Assembly (NCBI GenBank): GCA_015709615.1
Contig: CP054179.1
Span: 3,100,001-3,164,000 of the forward strand
Direction of reading: 5' to 3'
Origin: Gammaproteobacteria bacterium
Lineage (GTDB): Bacteria > Pseudomonadota > Gammaproteobacteria > Burkholderiales > Nitrosomonadaceae
Length of the DNA: 64,000 nt
The notes under the pieces were generated by a model. The model saw nothing but the letters and a program-made list of their open reading frames with translations. It ran no database searches and was not told where the DNA came from. Below are positions 34,502-42,995 of this stretch, piece by piece; position 1 is the stretch's first letter, and each line of letters opens with the position of its first letter. Both the position numbers and the translations under genes were made by a program.

Positions 34502-34840
34502 TCATTCCCCAAACGCATTCTGAATCCATTCAATTTTCCGCCCATCGGTACCCGATAGCAGCAGTGCATCGAACCGGCAAGCTGGTTCGCTATTAAGCTG
34601 GGATAGATAATGCCGCGCGGTACGTAGCAGTTTGGCTTGTTTCGCCGGAGTGATGCTGGTGGCGGCGCCGCCGAATGCTTCGCTTCCACGCATGCGGACT
34701 TCGACAAAAACCAGAGTTGCGCCGTCGCGCATGATCAAATCGATTTCGCCGAAGCGGCAATGGTAGTTTTGCGCGATCAGTACCAGGTTTTGCTGTTGCA
34801 GGTACGATAGCGCGATCTGTTCGGCGTCACTGCCCTTCAT
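34502..34840 (-). CDS. yraN: YraN/UPF0102 family endonuclease-fold protein
   Basis: This 112-residue UPF0102 protein has a restriction-endonuclease-like fold and unknown biological role. The signature FGEIDLIMRDGATLVFVEVRMR holds the Glu/Asp/Glu-x-Lys-type catalytic pattern, although the final basic residue is Arg (EVRMR) rather than the more common EVKYR. It overlaps the end of the upstream LppC-family gene by 14 bases, the arrangement conserved with rsmI in many proteobacteria. Confidence 0.9.
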   Translation of the reverse strand: MKGSDAEQIALSYLQQQNLVLIAQNYHCRFGEIDLIMRDGATLVFVEVRMRGSEAFGGAATSITPAKQAKLLRTARHYLSQLNSEPACRFDALLLSGTDGRKIEWIQNAFGE

Positions 34841-35966
34841 TTTCGGGCGGATTCTGGGGTGTTTCCGGCAGATTCGAAGGTATTGCGATCAACTGCACTT
34901 TACCGTTATCAAATTGCGCCGCAATGGGTTCGCGGGTAAAGAGATTGGGCGGTGTGAAACGGATATTGCCGGTCACACCGTCAAACGCGATATCTTTGGC
35001 AGGCCGCTGGTGCAGAAGGTCGGTCATCAAGCGGAAAGCATCGATGCCCAGCGCGTACAGACGTTCCATTTCGGTATTCCGGGTTTTGCTGGCATGGCGA
35101 TAAGCCATGACGGCGGGGTGATCGGGTTGCAGCAGCCATGGCATATCGAGAAACTGGATGCCGTTCAAATCGCTGTTGAGCAGGAGATTGTCGTTACCGG
35201 TGAAAATCTGCGAAGTGGCATACACCGGTGCTTCCGGATCGAGATAGTTACGCAGGACGCGGGCTTTGGCTGCATCCAGGGCCAAAAAGGCCAGCCGGTC
35301 TGCTCCGGCTGTCAGCTCGCGCAGTTGTTGCAACACCAGCGGATTCTCCGTGTAACGGAGTGATTCGGCGGTTTTTCCATATTCGCCTTGCCAGCGTTGT
35401 TTGAAGGCATTCTGCAAGCGCTTTGACAGGGCGCTGTCATCCCCGATGATAACGGCATGGTTTCTTCCGCTTGCGAGCGCCCATTTCGCGATATGACCGG
35501 CTTCGGTATCGGTTTGCAAACCGAACAGATACAGTTTGGCCGGCATGGACTGGTGGCTGTCAGTGGTGTTCAATGTCAACGTCGGTACCGCGAGCGAATG
35601 ACCGGAGGCAATCGCCGCTACGCCATCGCGCGTCAGCGGCCCGAGGACAAATACCGCGCCGGAAGCCACGGCATTGTGGTAACTCATGAGGATATCGAGC
35701 GGATCGTCGCCGGTGGCATAGAGACGGATCGTCAGCGGCAGCGATTGTCCGCGTTGCGCGGCGGTTTCAAATCCTTCCTTGACAACATTCGCGGCTTCGG
35801 CGAATGCAGTGGATTCAAGCGGAAGCAATAGCGCGATATGGGAAACGATCACCGGCCCGGACACAATTTCCGGCTGCGAGGACTCTTCCGTATCGATGGC
35901 CATTACCGGCGGGTTGCCGTATAGTGCCAGCAGAAATGCCGCGAGAATTGTAACGAAACGTGCCAT
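34827..35966 (-). CDS. LppC/LpoA-family periplasmic protein (penicillin-binding protein activator type)
   Basis: The 379-residue protein has a signal peptide (hydrophobic about 4-17, cleavage near VMA) without a lipobox cysteine. A periplasmic-binding-protein-like domain then spans nearly the whole mature part (IALLLPLESTAFAEAANVVKEGFETA, VLGPLTRDGVAAIA, FGLQTDTEAGHIAKWAL). This corresponds to the C-terminal half of E. coli LpoA, which activates PBP1A; the N-terminal TPR half and lipid anchor are absent, so it may not act as LpoA does. The ATG at 35966 starts the signal peptide. It is divergent from rsmI with 10 bp between start codons. Confidence 0.83.
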   Translation of the reverse strand: MARFVTILAAFLLALYGNPPVMAIDTEESSQPEIVSGPVIVSHIALLLPLESTAFAEAANVVKEGFETAAQRGQSLPLTIRLYATGDDPLDILMSYHNAVASGAVFVLGPLTRDGVAAIASGHSLAVPTLTLNTTDSHQSMPAKLYLFGLQTDTEAGHIAKWALASGRNHAVIIGDDSALSKRLQNAFKQRWQGEYGKTAESLRYTENPLVLQQLRELTAGADRLAFLALDAAKARVLRNYLDPEAPVYATSQIFTGNDNLLLNSDLNGIQFLDMPWLLQPDHPAVMAYRHASKTRNTEMERLYALGIDAFRLMTDLLHQRPAKDIAFDGVTGNIRFTPPNLFTREPIAAQFDNGKVQLIAIPSNLPETPQNPPENEGQ

Positions 35967-35976
35967 AGTGAAGACG

Positions 35977-36837
35977 ATGCTGGAAAAAAATGCATTATAT
36001 GTGGTTGCTACCCCAATAGGAAATTTAAGCGATATCAGCCTGAGGGCTTTGGATGTACTGGGAAAAGTTGACCTGATTGCCGCCGAACATGTGCAGGATT
36101 CCCAACATTTACTGTCAGTGCACGCCATTACAACAGCAAAATGGATCAGCCTTCATCAGCACAACGAAGCGGCGGTTTCGGAAAAAATACTGGCCATGCT
36201 GGATGCCGGAAAAAGCGTTGCCTTAGTGACCGATGCGGGTACGCCGGGTATTTCCGATCCCGGCGCGATTCTGGTCCGGCAGGTGCGTGCGCGGAATCAC
36301 CGGGTGATTCCGGTTCCCGGCCCGAATGCGGCGGTCTGCGCGATGTCCGCCGCCGGCATCGTGAATCCTCACTTCTTGTTTTACGGTTTCCTGCCGGCCA
36401 AAAGCGGATTGCGCAAGCGCGAGCTGGCAGCCCTGCAATCGTACCCCTATACGTTGATTTTTTATGAAGCGCCGCACCGTATTCTAGAATGTGTTGAAGA
36501 TATGCTGGAGATCTTCGGATCGGATCGCGAGCTGACTATTGCCCGGGAATTAACCAAATTATTCGAGACGATTCATAGCGGAACGCTACGACAGGTATTG
36601 GATTGGCTGCAAGCGGATGCCAACCAGCAAAAAGGGGAATTTGTATTGCTGCTATCCGGAGCGGAGGTTCCGGAGAAATCGGAAATCAGCGACCAGGCAC
36701 GGCATATGCTAACTTGTTTACTGGTTGAATTGCCGCTCAAGCAGGCGGTTAAGCTGACTGTGGAGATCAGCGGCGAAAACAAGAAAGCGCTCTACCAATT
36801 AGCGCTGGATTTAAAGGCGGCGGGCAGTTCCGGCTAG
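35977..36837 (+). CDS. rsmI: 16S rRNA 2'-O-ribose C1402 methyltransferase
   Basis: RsmI methylates the ribose of C1402 in 16S rRNA, tuning the decoding centre. The 286-residue tetrapyrrole-methylase fold has ALYVVATPIGNLSDISLRALDVL, the ALVTDAGTPGISDPGA loop, VIPVPGPNAAVCAMSAAG and FYEAPHRILECVEDM. The ATG at 35977 gives the typical N-terminus; a frame extending 66 codons upstream lies inside the divergent gene and is not accepted. The compact divergent start region forces promoters into the neighbouring coding sequences. Confidence 0.95.
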   Translation: MLEKNALYVVATPIGNLSDISLRALDVLGKVDLIAAEHVQDSQHLLSVHAITTAKWISLHQHNEAAVSEKILAMLDAGKSVALVTDAGTPGISDPGAILVRQVRARNHRVIPVPGPNAAVCAMSAAGIVNPHFLFYGFLPAKSGLRKRELAALQSYPYTLIFYEAPHRILECVEDMLEIFGSDRELTIARELTKLFETIHSGTLRQVLDWLQADANQQKGEFVLLLSGAEVPEKSEISDQARHMLTCLLVELPLKQAVKLTVEISGENKKALYQLALDLKAAGSSG

Positions 36838-36852
36838 CATCAAGGCCTGCGC

Positions 36853-36858
36853 TATAAT
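36853..36858 (+). promoter_or_regulatory. Candidate -10 element for pyrC
   Basis: A perfect TATAAT lies 15 bases after the rsmI stop and 31 bases before the pyrC start, placing a transcription start near 36865. No good -35 hexamer is seen at 16-18 bases upstream (TTCCGG at 19 is the closest), so it may be a weak or regulated promoter. Confidence 0.5.
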
Positions 36859-36888
36859 AGCGGTCACCATCACTATCGGGAAATCATC

Positions 36889-37926
36889 TTGACCAGCATT
36901 ACCATTACCCGCCCGGACGACTGGCATTTGCATTTGCGTGACGGCGAACCATTACGCGCTGTGCTGCCGCATACGGCAAAACAATTCGCGCGTGCCATCA
37001 TTATGCCCAACTTGCGGCCACCGATTACTACAGTCGAAATGGCGCTGGCATACCGTGCCCAGATTCTGACTGCTTTGCCTACGGCACTGAAATCCGCTTT
37101 TGAACCGTTGATGACCTTGTATTTGACGGACAATACAGCACCGGCGGAAATAGTGCGGGCCAAGGAAAGCGGCGCGATACATGGCGTAAAATTATATCCG
37201 GCCGGAGCGACGACGAATTCCGACGCCGGTGTTACCGATATCGCCAAATGTCATGCCACGCTGGCGGCGATGGAACAGAATGACCTGCCGTTACTGGTGC
37301 ACGGCGAGGTGACGGATATCGAGGTGGATGTATTCGACCGCGAAAAAATCTTTATTGACCGCATACTGACACCGTTAACCCGGCGTTTCCCGGGTTTGCG
37401 CATCGTATTTGAACATGTCACCACACGCGATGCGGTGCAGTTTGTAACAGCAGCATCCGGCAATATTGCAGCGACAATCACGGCGCATCACTTATTGCTG
37501 AATCGTAATGCGATCTTTCAGGGTGGCATCCGTCCGCATCATTACTGTCTGCCGGTATTGAAGCGCGAAATGCACCGGCAAGCGTTGCTGACGGCGGCTA
37601 CCAGCGGTAATCCGAAATTTTTTCTCGGTACCGATAGTGCACCGCATGGACAGACAAGTAAGGAAAATGCCTGCGGTTGTGCGGGCATTTTTACCGCGCA
37701 TGCCGCTATCGAGCTATACGCAACGGCTTTTGAACAAGCGGGAGCGCTGGATAAACTGGAAGCGTTTGCCAGTTTTCATGGTGCGAATTTTTATCGATTA
37801 CCGCGCAATACAAGCTCAATCACGCTGAAGAAAGAAAGCTGGCTTGTTCCGGAACAGTTTGATTTTGCCGGAGAGCCATTGATACCGCTCTATGCGGGCG
37901 CGCCTTTGAATTGGAAATTGGTGTAG
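36889..37926 (+). CDS. pyrC: Dihydroorotase
   Basis: PyrC cyclises N-carbamoyl-aspartate to dihydroorotate in pyrimidine synthesis. The 345-residue class II amidohydrolase has the zinc motif HLH (His13, His15) in DDWHLHLRDG, the carbamylated lysine about residue 99 in GVKLYPAGATTNS, LPLLVHGEVTD and LGTDSAPH with the catalytic Asp. The start is TTG at 36889, the only candidate giving the standard MTSITITRPDDWHLH-type beginning. Confidence 0.95.
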   Translation: MTSITITRPDDWHLHLRDGEPLRAVLPHTAKQFARAIIMPNLRPPITTVEMALAYRAQILTALPTALKSAFEPLMTLYLTDNTAPAEIVRAKESGAIHGVKLYPAGATTNSDAGVTDIAKCHATLAAMEQNDLPLLVHGEVTDIEVDVFDREKIFIDRILTPLTRRFPGLRIVFEHVTTRDAVQFVTAASGNIAATITAHHLLLNRNAIFQGGIRPHHYCLPVLKREMHRQALLTAATSGNPKFFLGTDSAPHGQTSKENACGCAGIFTAHAAIELYATAFEQAGALDKLEAFASFHGANFYRLPRNTSSITLKKESWLVPEQFDFAGEPLIPLYAGAPLNWKLV

Positions 37927-37964
37927 CGCGGAAGAATTTCCGGCGCAAATGGCGGGCGAGGAAA

Positions 37965-38333
37965 TTACCAGTGTTTTAATATCCGGTTCCAGCGATAAAG
38001 CAGCCGCGCAAAGCCGTTATAGGCATGATGCGCGAGTAATCCGATAACCGGTAGTTGCAGCAACTTTGCCAGCCAGCGTTGCTGCGGGGTTTTTTGCCAA
38101 AGATGAATAAATGCATCGATGCCAATATACAATTCGCCATTGTCGTCTTTGATATGTAACCGCTCACGCACCTGTTTCAGTGAATGGCCGGTTTCCGATG
38201 CTGCTCCCGGGCTGTTGTGCACATCCACCCATTCGACATCGTCAATCCCGCACTGCGCCATGCGCTGGCGTTGATCTTTTATTCCTGCATTGCAAACGGG
38301 ACAGGCACTGTTGTAATACACTTTAGCGGGCAT
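37965..38333 (-). CDS. DCC-family (DUF393) thiol-disulfide oxidoreductase-like protein
   Basis: The 122-residue protein belongs to the DUF393/DCC family, named after its N-terminal cysteine motif. YYNSACPVCNAGIKDQRQRM contains CPVC (Cys11, Cys14), and the C-terminal LLQLPVIGLLAHHAYNGFARLLYRWNR is also family-like. The usual Asp before the first Cys is replaced (NSAC). It is predicted to be redox active but no substrate is known. The ATG at 38333, preceded by a purine-rich GAAGAAG, is preferred to a start 25 codons upstream. Confidence 0.8.
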   Translation of the reverse strand: MPAKVYYNSACPVCNAGIKDQRQRMAQCGIDDVEWVDVHNSPGAASETGHSLKQVRERLHIKDDNGELYIGIDAFIHLWQKTPQQRWLAKLLQLPVIGLLAHHAYNGFARLLYRWNRILKHW

Positions 38334-38428
38334 TCCGTAATCTTCTTCTAGGAAGGAACAGCGTAATACTATCAGTTTGCTGATATGAGGCGCGAACACC
38401 CGTTGCATTTATTCGGTTTTTGACGCTA

Positions 38429-38776
38429 TCAATGTAATTCCGGGCGTCGATTGAGAGTCGTCTGCAAGTCTTTCTGCAAATCTTCCCTTTTTTTATGCCC
38501 GAACAACTTATAAGCACAATATGCGCCTAAACCCAGGGCGGTGACAGTTAAAAGAAGCGGGATGGGCGTCGGTATTTCCAGATACCAGCGCCACCATTCC
38601 AGACCAGCAAAGATGATAAAAATGAATGGTGCGATAATCAAAGGCAATACATCATTATCGAGTATTTGATTGATTTTTTCTTGCGCAAACTTACGGATAT
38701 CTTTTAAGAAATTGTGTGTTTGCGTTGGGTATTTTTGTGCTGTTTGTTTGATAATTTTGAGGCGTAATTTTGGCAT
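38429..38776 (-). CDS. Small two-helix membrane protein, unknown
   Basis: I do not recognise this 115-residue protein. A basic N-terminal third (KIIKQTAQKY, FLKDIRKFAQEKINQIL) is followed by two adjacent hydrophobic segments (about 43-60 and 72-91). A polar basic tail rich in Lys, Asp and Arg ends the protein. It is probably an inner-membrane protein with both ends inside. It lies 95 bp upstream of the DCC-family gene on the same strand. Confidence 0.65.
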   Translation of the reverse strand: MPKLRLKIIKQTAQKYPTQTHNFLKDIRKFAQEKINQILDNDVLPLIIAPFIFIIFAGLEWWRWYLEIPTPIPLLLTVTALGLGAYCAYKLFGHKKREDLQKDLQTTLNRRPELH

Positions 38777-39100
38777 AGGAATTATCGTGTCAAAGTATTA
38801 TTGTAGATATTGAATTTAGTTGAATTGGATCAAGTTCTTGATCTTGAACTTTCAACATTTATCGGTTATGCGGCCGAAAAGTTTATAGCGAACTAACCCA
38901 ATATGATTATGGAACCAATCCGGCCAAAGAAGAAAAGCGGTGACGAGCAAGCACCGCACAAAAGAATTCAAATGCGATAGGGTCAGTCTAAGACTGGAGC
39001 GGGGACGATGTTGACGCCAGTTCAAAAAGAACCAGGTAATTTGCATCCCTTACATTTAATGCAGGACAGATAGGGAGGTGAAGATCGCTCGTGTGTGATT
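38777..39100. other. Non-coding region downstream of the two-component genes
   Basis: In 324 bp I see no accepted gene. A palindrome GATCAA-gttc-TTGATC (38828-38843) lies about 50 bp upstream of the leftward gene starting at 38776 and could be an operator. A 64-codon minus-strand frame with a hydrophobic and Trp-rich stretch covers 38852-39046; it could be a gene remnant but lacks a recognisable family. Confidence 0.45.
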
Positions 39101-39757
39101 CTATTGCTGCTGGGAGATCCAGCGTGTGGCATAGCGGATAAGATCGGCACCATCTTTCAGGTTTAATTTTGACCGGATATTGAAGCGGTGCGTGTCGATT
39201 GTTTTGATGCTGCGGCAAAGCATCTGGGAAATTTCGTGGCTATTATGCCCTTGCCCGATCAAGTGTAAAACCTCTAGTTCACTGGATGTAAGCGTATTGA
39301 TTAAATGCTCGGGCTCGGAGCTTTTCATAACCATTCGCTTTAGCAACTTTTTGTGCATTTGCTTGCTTAGATAAACATTACCTTTTAGAACCTCGCGGAT
39401 AGCTTCAAGCAAAACTTCGCCCGGTTCGTGCTTCATGACATAGCCTAGCGCTCCGGCGCGAAGAGCCCGTTCGGCATAAACCGATTCATCATGCATGGAA
39501 ATGAAAAGTACAGGTAAATCCGGGACCAAAGCATGGATACTTTTGATTACTTCAAGTCCTGATACCGTTTTCAGCGTCACATCTAATAAAATAATATCAA
39601 TGGGATTATTTTTCTTGATGATTTCCAGAGCCTCGGTGCCGTCACCAGCCTCGGCAAATACTTCCATATCCGGTTCCATATTGATGAGCATGGCAAGACC
39701 ATGCCGCAACATGGCATGATCATCAACGAGCATTACTTTTGCTTTCTTTGTCGACAT
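39101..39757 (-). CDS. NarL/FixJ-family response regulator
   Basis: The 218-residue protein has a receiver domain (about 6-122) with acidic pocket Asp12/Asp13, phosphoacceptor Asp59 (IILLDVTLK), Ser and Lys109 (GYVMKH). A C-terminal LuxR-type helix-turn-helix (about 152-212: LTSSELEVLHLIGQGHNSHEISQML, IKTIDTHRFNIRSKLNL) follows. It overlaps the end of the histidine kinase gene by 35 bases, so the pair is translated from one message. Target genes are unknown. Confidence 0.92.
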   Translation of the reverse strand: MSTKKAKVMLVDDHAMLRHGLAMLINMEPDMEVFAEAGDGTEALEIIKKNNPIDIILLDVTLKTVSGLEVIKSIHALVPDLPVLFISMHDESVYAERALRAGALGYVMKHEPGEVLLEAIREVLKGNVYLSKQMHKKLLKRMVMKSSEPEHLINTLTSSELEVLHLIGQGHNSHEISQMLCRSIKTIDTHRFNIRSKLNLKDGADLIRYATRWISQQQ

Positions 39758-42224
39758 TTTTAGTGATTTGTGTTTTTAAACGAACTTCCGTACCGCCTTC
39801 TTTGCGAGCGAGAATTTCCAACTTTGCGCCCAATTCCTTCGCGCGGTACTGCATAATTTTAATACCCATTCCCGGTGTTGACGGATGATCGGTGTCAATT
39901 CCCGTGAAACCGCAACCATCATCGCAGATGGATAAACACAGCGTTTTTTCATCGGACGTTAAGGAAATGGCCAGATGTTTCGCTTTACCGTGCCGGATTG
40001 CATTATTCGCTGCTTCCTGGGTGATCCGGTACAAATTGAGCGCAGTAGTGTTATCGTTGATAATATTAATATTATTTCCCGAAAAGTCACAATCAATATT
40101 ATACGTTGTTGAAATTCGCGTGGCTAAGGTTTGCAATGCTTTGATCAAACCATTGGCTTCCAGTTCAAACGGAAGCAATCCTTGCGCAAGTTGCTTGATA
40201 TGGATCACGGCTGTCTGCGTTTGAGAAGCAATGGAGGAAGCCAGCATCGCTAAATTGTTATCTCCGCTCACTGAATTAGAAATTTTCTTTTCCAATACTC
40301 TGGCTTGATACCCGATAGCCGCTATTTGCTGTCCGACATTATCGTGCAATTCTTGCCCGATCGTATGCGCTTGTTCCTCAGCCACCGATACCAACGCTTG
40401 CTCCAAATGCCTAAGTTCAAGCCAACTTTCCAGATCATTGGCAATCGCACTGACAAGCTTTTGTTCTTCCGGTAAACGAAAGGGTTTGTCTTCCGCGTAA
40501 AAAATACTTAAATGGCCGCATTCTATTCCATTGATAAAGATTCGTGATCGCAAAACCGATTTACTTTGATAAATTTCCCGGTTAAGTTCAGAGCCGGATA
40601 ATAAGTTCGTATCTGTTTTGCTGCTAACAACATGGACATGGGGTTGATTAAGATGATTCTGGTTTTCATTTCTGGAAGTGAAATGTTTGTCGTTGATGTC
40701 GATGACCGCGGTAGCAATTTCCGGATATTGCAAGGCGGGTATTAAGTATTTAAATATACTAAAGCAGACATCTTCCAACGAGAGCTCCACTCCCATACTG
40801 CGGCGTATTTCATACAGACAGGTAATCTCTTTCAAGCGGGCATGCAATAGTTCATCCACTTGTTTGCGCTCCAGCCATAACGCCAGATCACTCGTGATGG
40901 CATTGATCAACCTTTGTTCTTCCATTATTAAAAAGGGCTTGTCCTTAGGGTAATAAACGCTTAACTGGCCGCAAGCCTTACCATTAATACAGATTTCCGA
41001 TGTCAATTTATGTGTGAAATCCCTTGTCTGGGGTACGGAAGAAATGTGTTTTCCATCGAGTTTGATTGTGATCGAGGTATATTCCGGATGCTGCATTGCG
41101 GGTATTAAAAACTTAATAACATTTTGGCAGGCTGCCTCCACCGATAACTCGAGACCGAGGCTGCGGCGAATTTCATAGAGACATATGATTTCTTTTAAAC
41201 GTTCTCGTAATTCACTTTCTTTGCGGCTCAATTCTATTGAGTATTGTTCGGCTGTTTCTTTAGCTTGCCGGGCTTCTTTTTCTGATTGGATGAGCTTGCG
41301 CACGAACCAGTTTAATAACAATATTTCAGCGCTAATCAAGGCCGCCAGATAAACAATGATATCTTTCAGCTTTTCATTAACCGGTTTGAATAATTCCTCT
41401 TCATCCAGCTTGAGAATCATGGTAAGGCCGATGGAGTGCAAAGAAGCATAGGTTTCAATGACTGGTACTTGACGATAATCGAAAGTAGCGGCTACGCTAC
41501 TTTTCTTGTCAAGCGTATAGTTCTTTGACAGTATGTTTTCATCAGGAGCCAGATGCTTGAATTTGACACCATCAATCTGGCTGATCAAGCAAGCCATTTC
41601 ATGTTTTCCCTTTTCCGGTTTTGCGCATAAGATGAACTCACCCGTTTCACCAATGGATCGTATTCCTCTGAACCGGCGCGTCACTTGCGGCAATTTGACT
41701 TGTGTTGTGATACTGCCAATGCGGTGTTTATCTTGATCGAGCACATCATTGGAGGTGTGAAGAATAAGTTCTTCGTCCCATATCAAGAGCGTGTCTTTGT
41801 TTAACCGCAGCACCTTTTTACTGTTGGAAAACTGACCTACTTGCGACAGCGTCTTGCCTTGTTTATCGTGAACGACAGCTGCCGAAAAACCTGCCTCGGG
41901 TAATGAGTTAACATTTCGCACAAGATCATGCAGGGCATTATGGTTGTCCGGCTCGGTGCTGAGTTGTTGCATCGACTGAACGATAAACGGGCGCAGTGAC
42001 AATGCACGGGTATCCGCCAATCCTTTTTCAATTTGCGATTCCAGTAAATGCGCTTTTCCTTGTAAGGCAACCGCCAATCCTCTTCCCAGTACCGATTCAA
42101 TTTCCTGCCGCATGACGGTGTACACGGTGATACCCGTTGTCAGCGTAAGTCCGAGCAACAATAAGCCGCCTATAATGCTGATTTTGCGATCATCGTGCGT
42201 CAATGACAAATTACTCTCCTTCAT
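39723..42224 (-). CDS. Membrane sensor histidine kinase with duplicated GAF-like modules
   Basis: This 833-residue kinase has a membrane helix (about 14-37), a large periplasmic dCache-like sensor (40-285), a second membrane helix (288-308) and a short coiled coil. Two similar cytoplasmic modules follow (about 341-455 and 462-605), each starting RLKEI-CLYEIRRS-G-ELS. The kinase core is HisKA_3 with phospho-His627 in IGQELHDNVGQQ. The HATPase has N-box EAANNAIRHG and DDGCGF, GMGIKIMQYR glycine loops. It would phosphorylate the overlapping NarL-type regulator. The signal is unknown. It is divergent from ccmA. Confidence 0.9.
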   Translation of the reverse strand: MKESNLSLTHDDRKISIIGGLLLLGLTLTTGITVYTVMRQEIESVLGRGLAVALQGKAHLLESQIEKGLADTRALSLRPFIVQSMQQLSTEPDNHNALHDLVRNVNSLPEAGFSAAVVHDKQGKTLSQVGQFSNSKKVLRLNKDTLLIWDEELILHTSNDVLDQDKHRIGSITTQVKLPQVTRRFRGIRSIGETGEFILCAKPEKGKHEMACLISQIDGVKFKHLAPDENILSKNYTLDKKSSVAATFDYRQVPVIETYASLHSIGLTMILKLDEEELFKPVNEKLKDIIVYLAALISAEILLLNWFVRKLIQSEKEARQAKETAEQYSIELSRKESELRERLKEIICLYEIRRSLGLELSVEAACQNVIKFLIPAMQHPEYTSITIKLDGKHISSVPQTRDFTHKLTSEICINGKACGQLSVYYPKDKPFLIMEEQRLINAITSDLALWLERKQVDELLHARLKEITCLYEIRRSMGVELSLEDVCFSIFKYLIPALQYPEIATAVIDINDKHFTSRNENQNHLNQPHVHVVSSKTDTNLLSGSELNREIYQSKSVLRSRIFINGIECGHLSIFYAEDKPFRLPEEQKLVSAIANDLESWLELRHLEQALVSVAEEQAHTIGQELHDNVGQQIAAIGYQARVLEKKISNSVSGDNNLAMLASSIASQTQTAVIHIKQLAQGLLPFELEANGLIKALQTLATRISTTYNIDCDFSGNNINIINDNTTALNLYRITQEAANNAIRHGKAKHLAISLTSDEKTLCLSICDDGCGFTGIDTDHPSTPGMGIKIMQYRAKELGAKLEILARKEGGTEVRLKTQITKNVDKESKSNAR

Positions 42225-42343
42225 TGGGATTAATGGATTCAGTTAAGTATATTAGAAATGAAGAATGTTCATTAAAATTTCGGCGATCGGATTTTGCCTA
42301 TACAACAAGCGATCTATCAGTATTATAGATATCCTCATTGCGC

Positions 42344-42349
42344 TATAAT
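42344..42349 (+). promoter_or_regulatory. Candidate -10 element upstream of ccmA
   Basis: A perfect TATAAT lies 31 bases before the ccmA ATG in the 155-bp gap to the divergent kinase gene. The -35 position has no close match to TTGACA, so assignment rests on the -10 and position only. Confidence 0.45.
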
Positions 42350-42379
42350 CCTTGGTTTAATTTGTCAACTGGTCTAAAA

Positions 42380-42994
42380 ATGCTGCAGGGTATTAATCTC
42401 GCGTGTGTCCGCGGCGACCGCGAGCTGTTTAGAGATGTCAATTTTTCACTCGAAGCGGGCGGCTTGATGCAAGTGCGCGGTCCGAACGGCAGCGGCAAGA
42501 CCAGTCTGTTGCGCATGCTGTGCGGATTGTCCAATCCAGCCGCCGGTGAAATTCGCTGGGGAGATACCTCGATACGTGACATGGATGGGGAATATTACGC
42601 CGCGATGACTTATATCGGTCATTTGAGCGGAACAAAAGATGATTTAACGGTCATTGAGAATTTGCGTATATCCAGTGCGCTGGCAGGTTTTGAAATCGGC
42701 GCCGATCAGGCAAAAGAAGCCCTCAGTCACATAGGATTGCGCGGCAGGGAAGCCTTACCGGTCAAGGTATTGTCGCAAGGTCAGCGACGCCGCGTTGCGC
42801 TGGCGCGCTTGTTGGTATGCAAAACACCCTTATGGATTCTGGACGAACCTTTGGTTGCATTGGATGTGTCGGCGGTAAAATTGATTCAGGAATTGCTTGA
42901 GCGGCATTTGCAGGAAGGCGGCATGGTGGTGATGACGACACATCAGGAAATTGATATTACAGCAGCATCAACCACGCAATTGCATTTGGCCTGA
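42380..42994 (+). CDS. ccmA: Cytochrome c maturation ABC ATPase CcmA
   Basis: CcmA drives the CcmABCD complex that releases holo-CcmE for haem delivery. The 204-residue ATPase has Walker A GPNGSGKTS (about residue 33), signature LSQGQRRRVALARLL, Walker B LWILDEP and the H-loop TTHQE. The ATG at 42380 begins MLQGINLACVRGDRELF as in the family. It is first of the ccm operon. Confidence 0.95.
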   Translation: MLQGINLACVRGDRELFRDVNFSLEAGGLMQVRGPNGSGKTSLLRMLCGLSNPAAGEIRWGDTSIRDMDGEYYAAMTYIGHLSGTKDDLTVIENLRISSALAGFEIGADQAKEALSHIGLRGREALPVKVLSQGQRRRVALARLLVCKTPLWILDEPLVALDVSAVKLIQELLERHLQEGGMVVMTTHQEIDITAASTTQLHLA

Positions 42995-42995
42995 T

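Noticed and set aside
35779..35976. 66-codon upstream extension of rsmI
   Set aside because: It lies inside the divergent LppC-family gene, and family members begin at the ATG at 35977.
38852..39046. 64-codon minus-strand frame with Trp-rich and hydrophobic sequence
   Set aside because: No recognised family, no ribosome binding site and no conserved motif; it could be a decayed remnant but cannot be supported.
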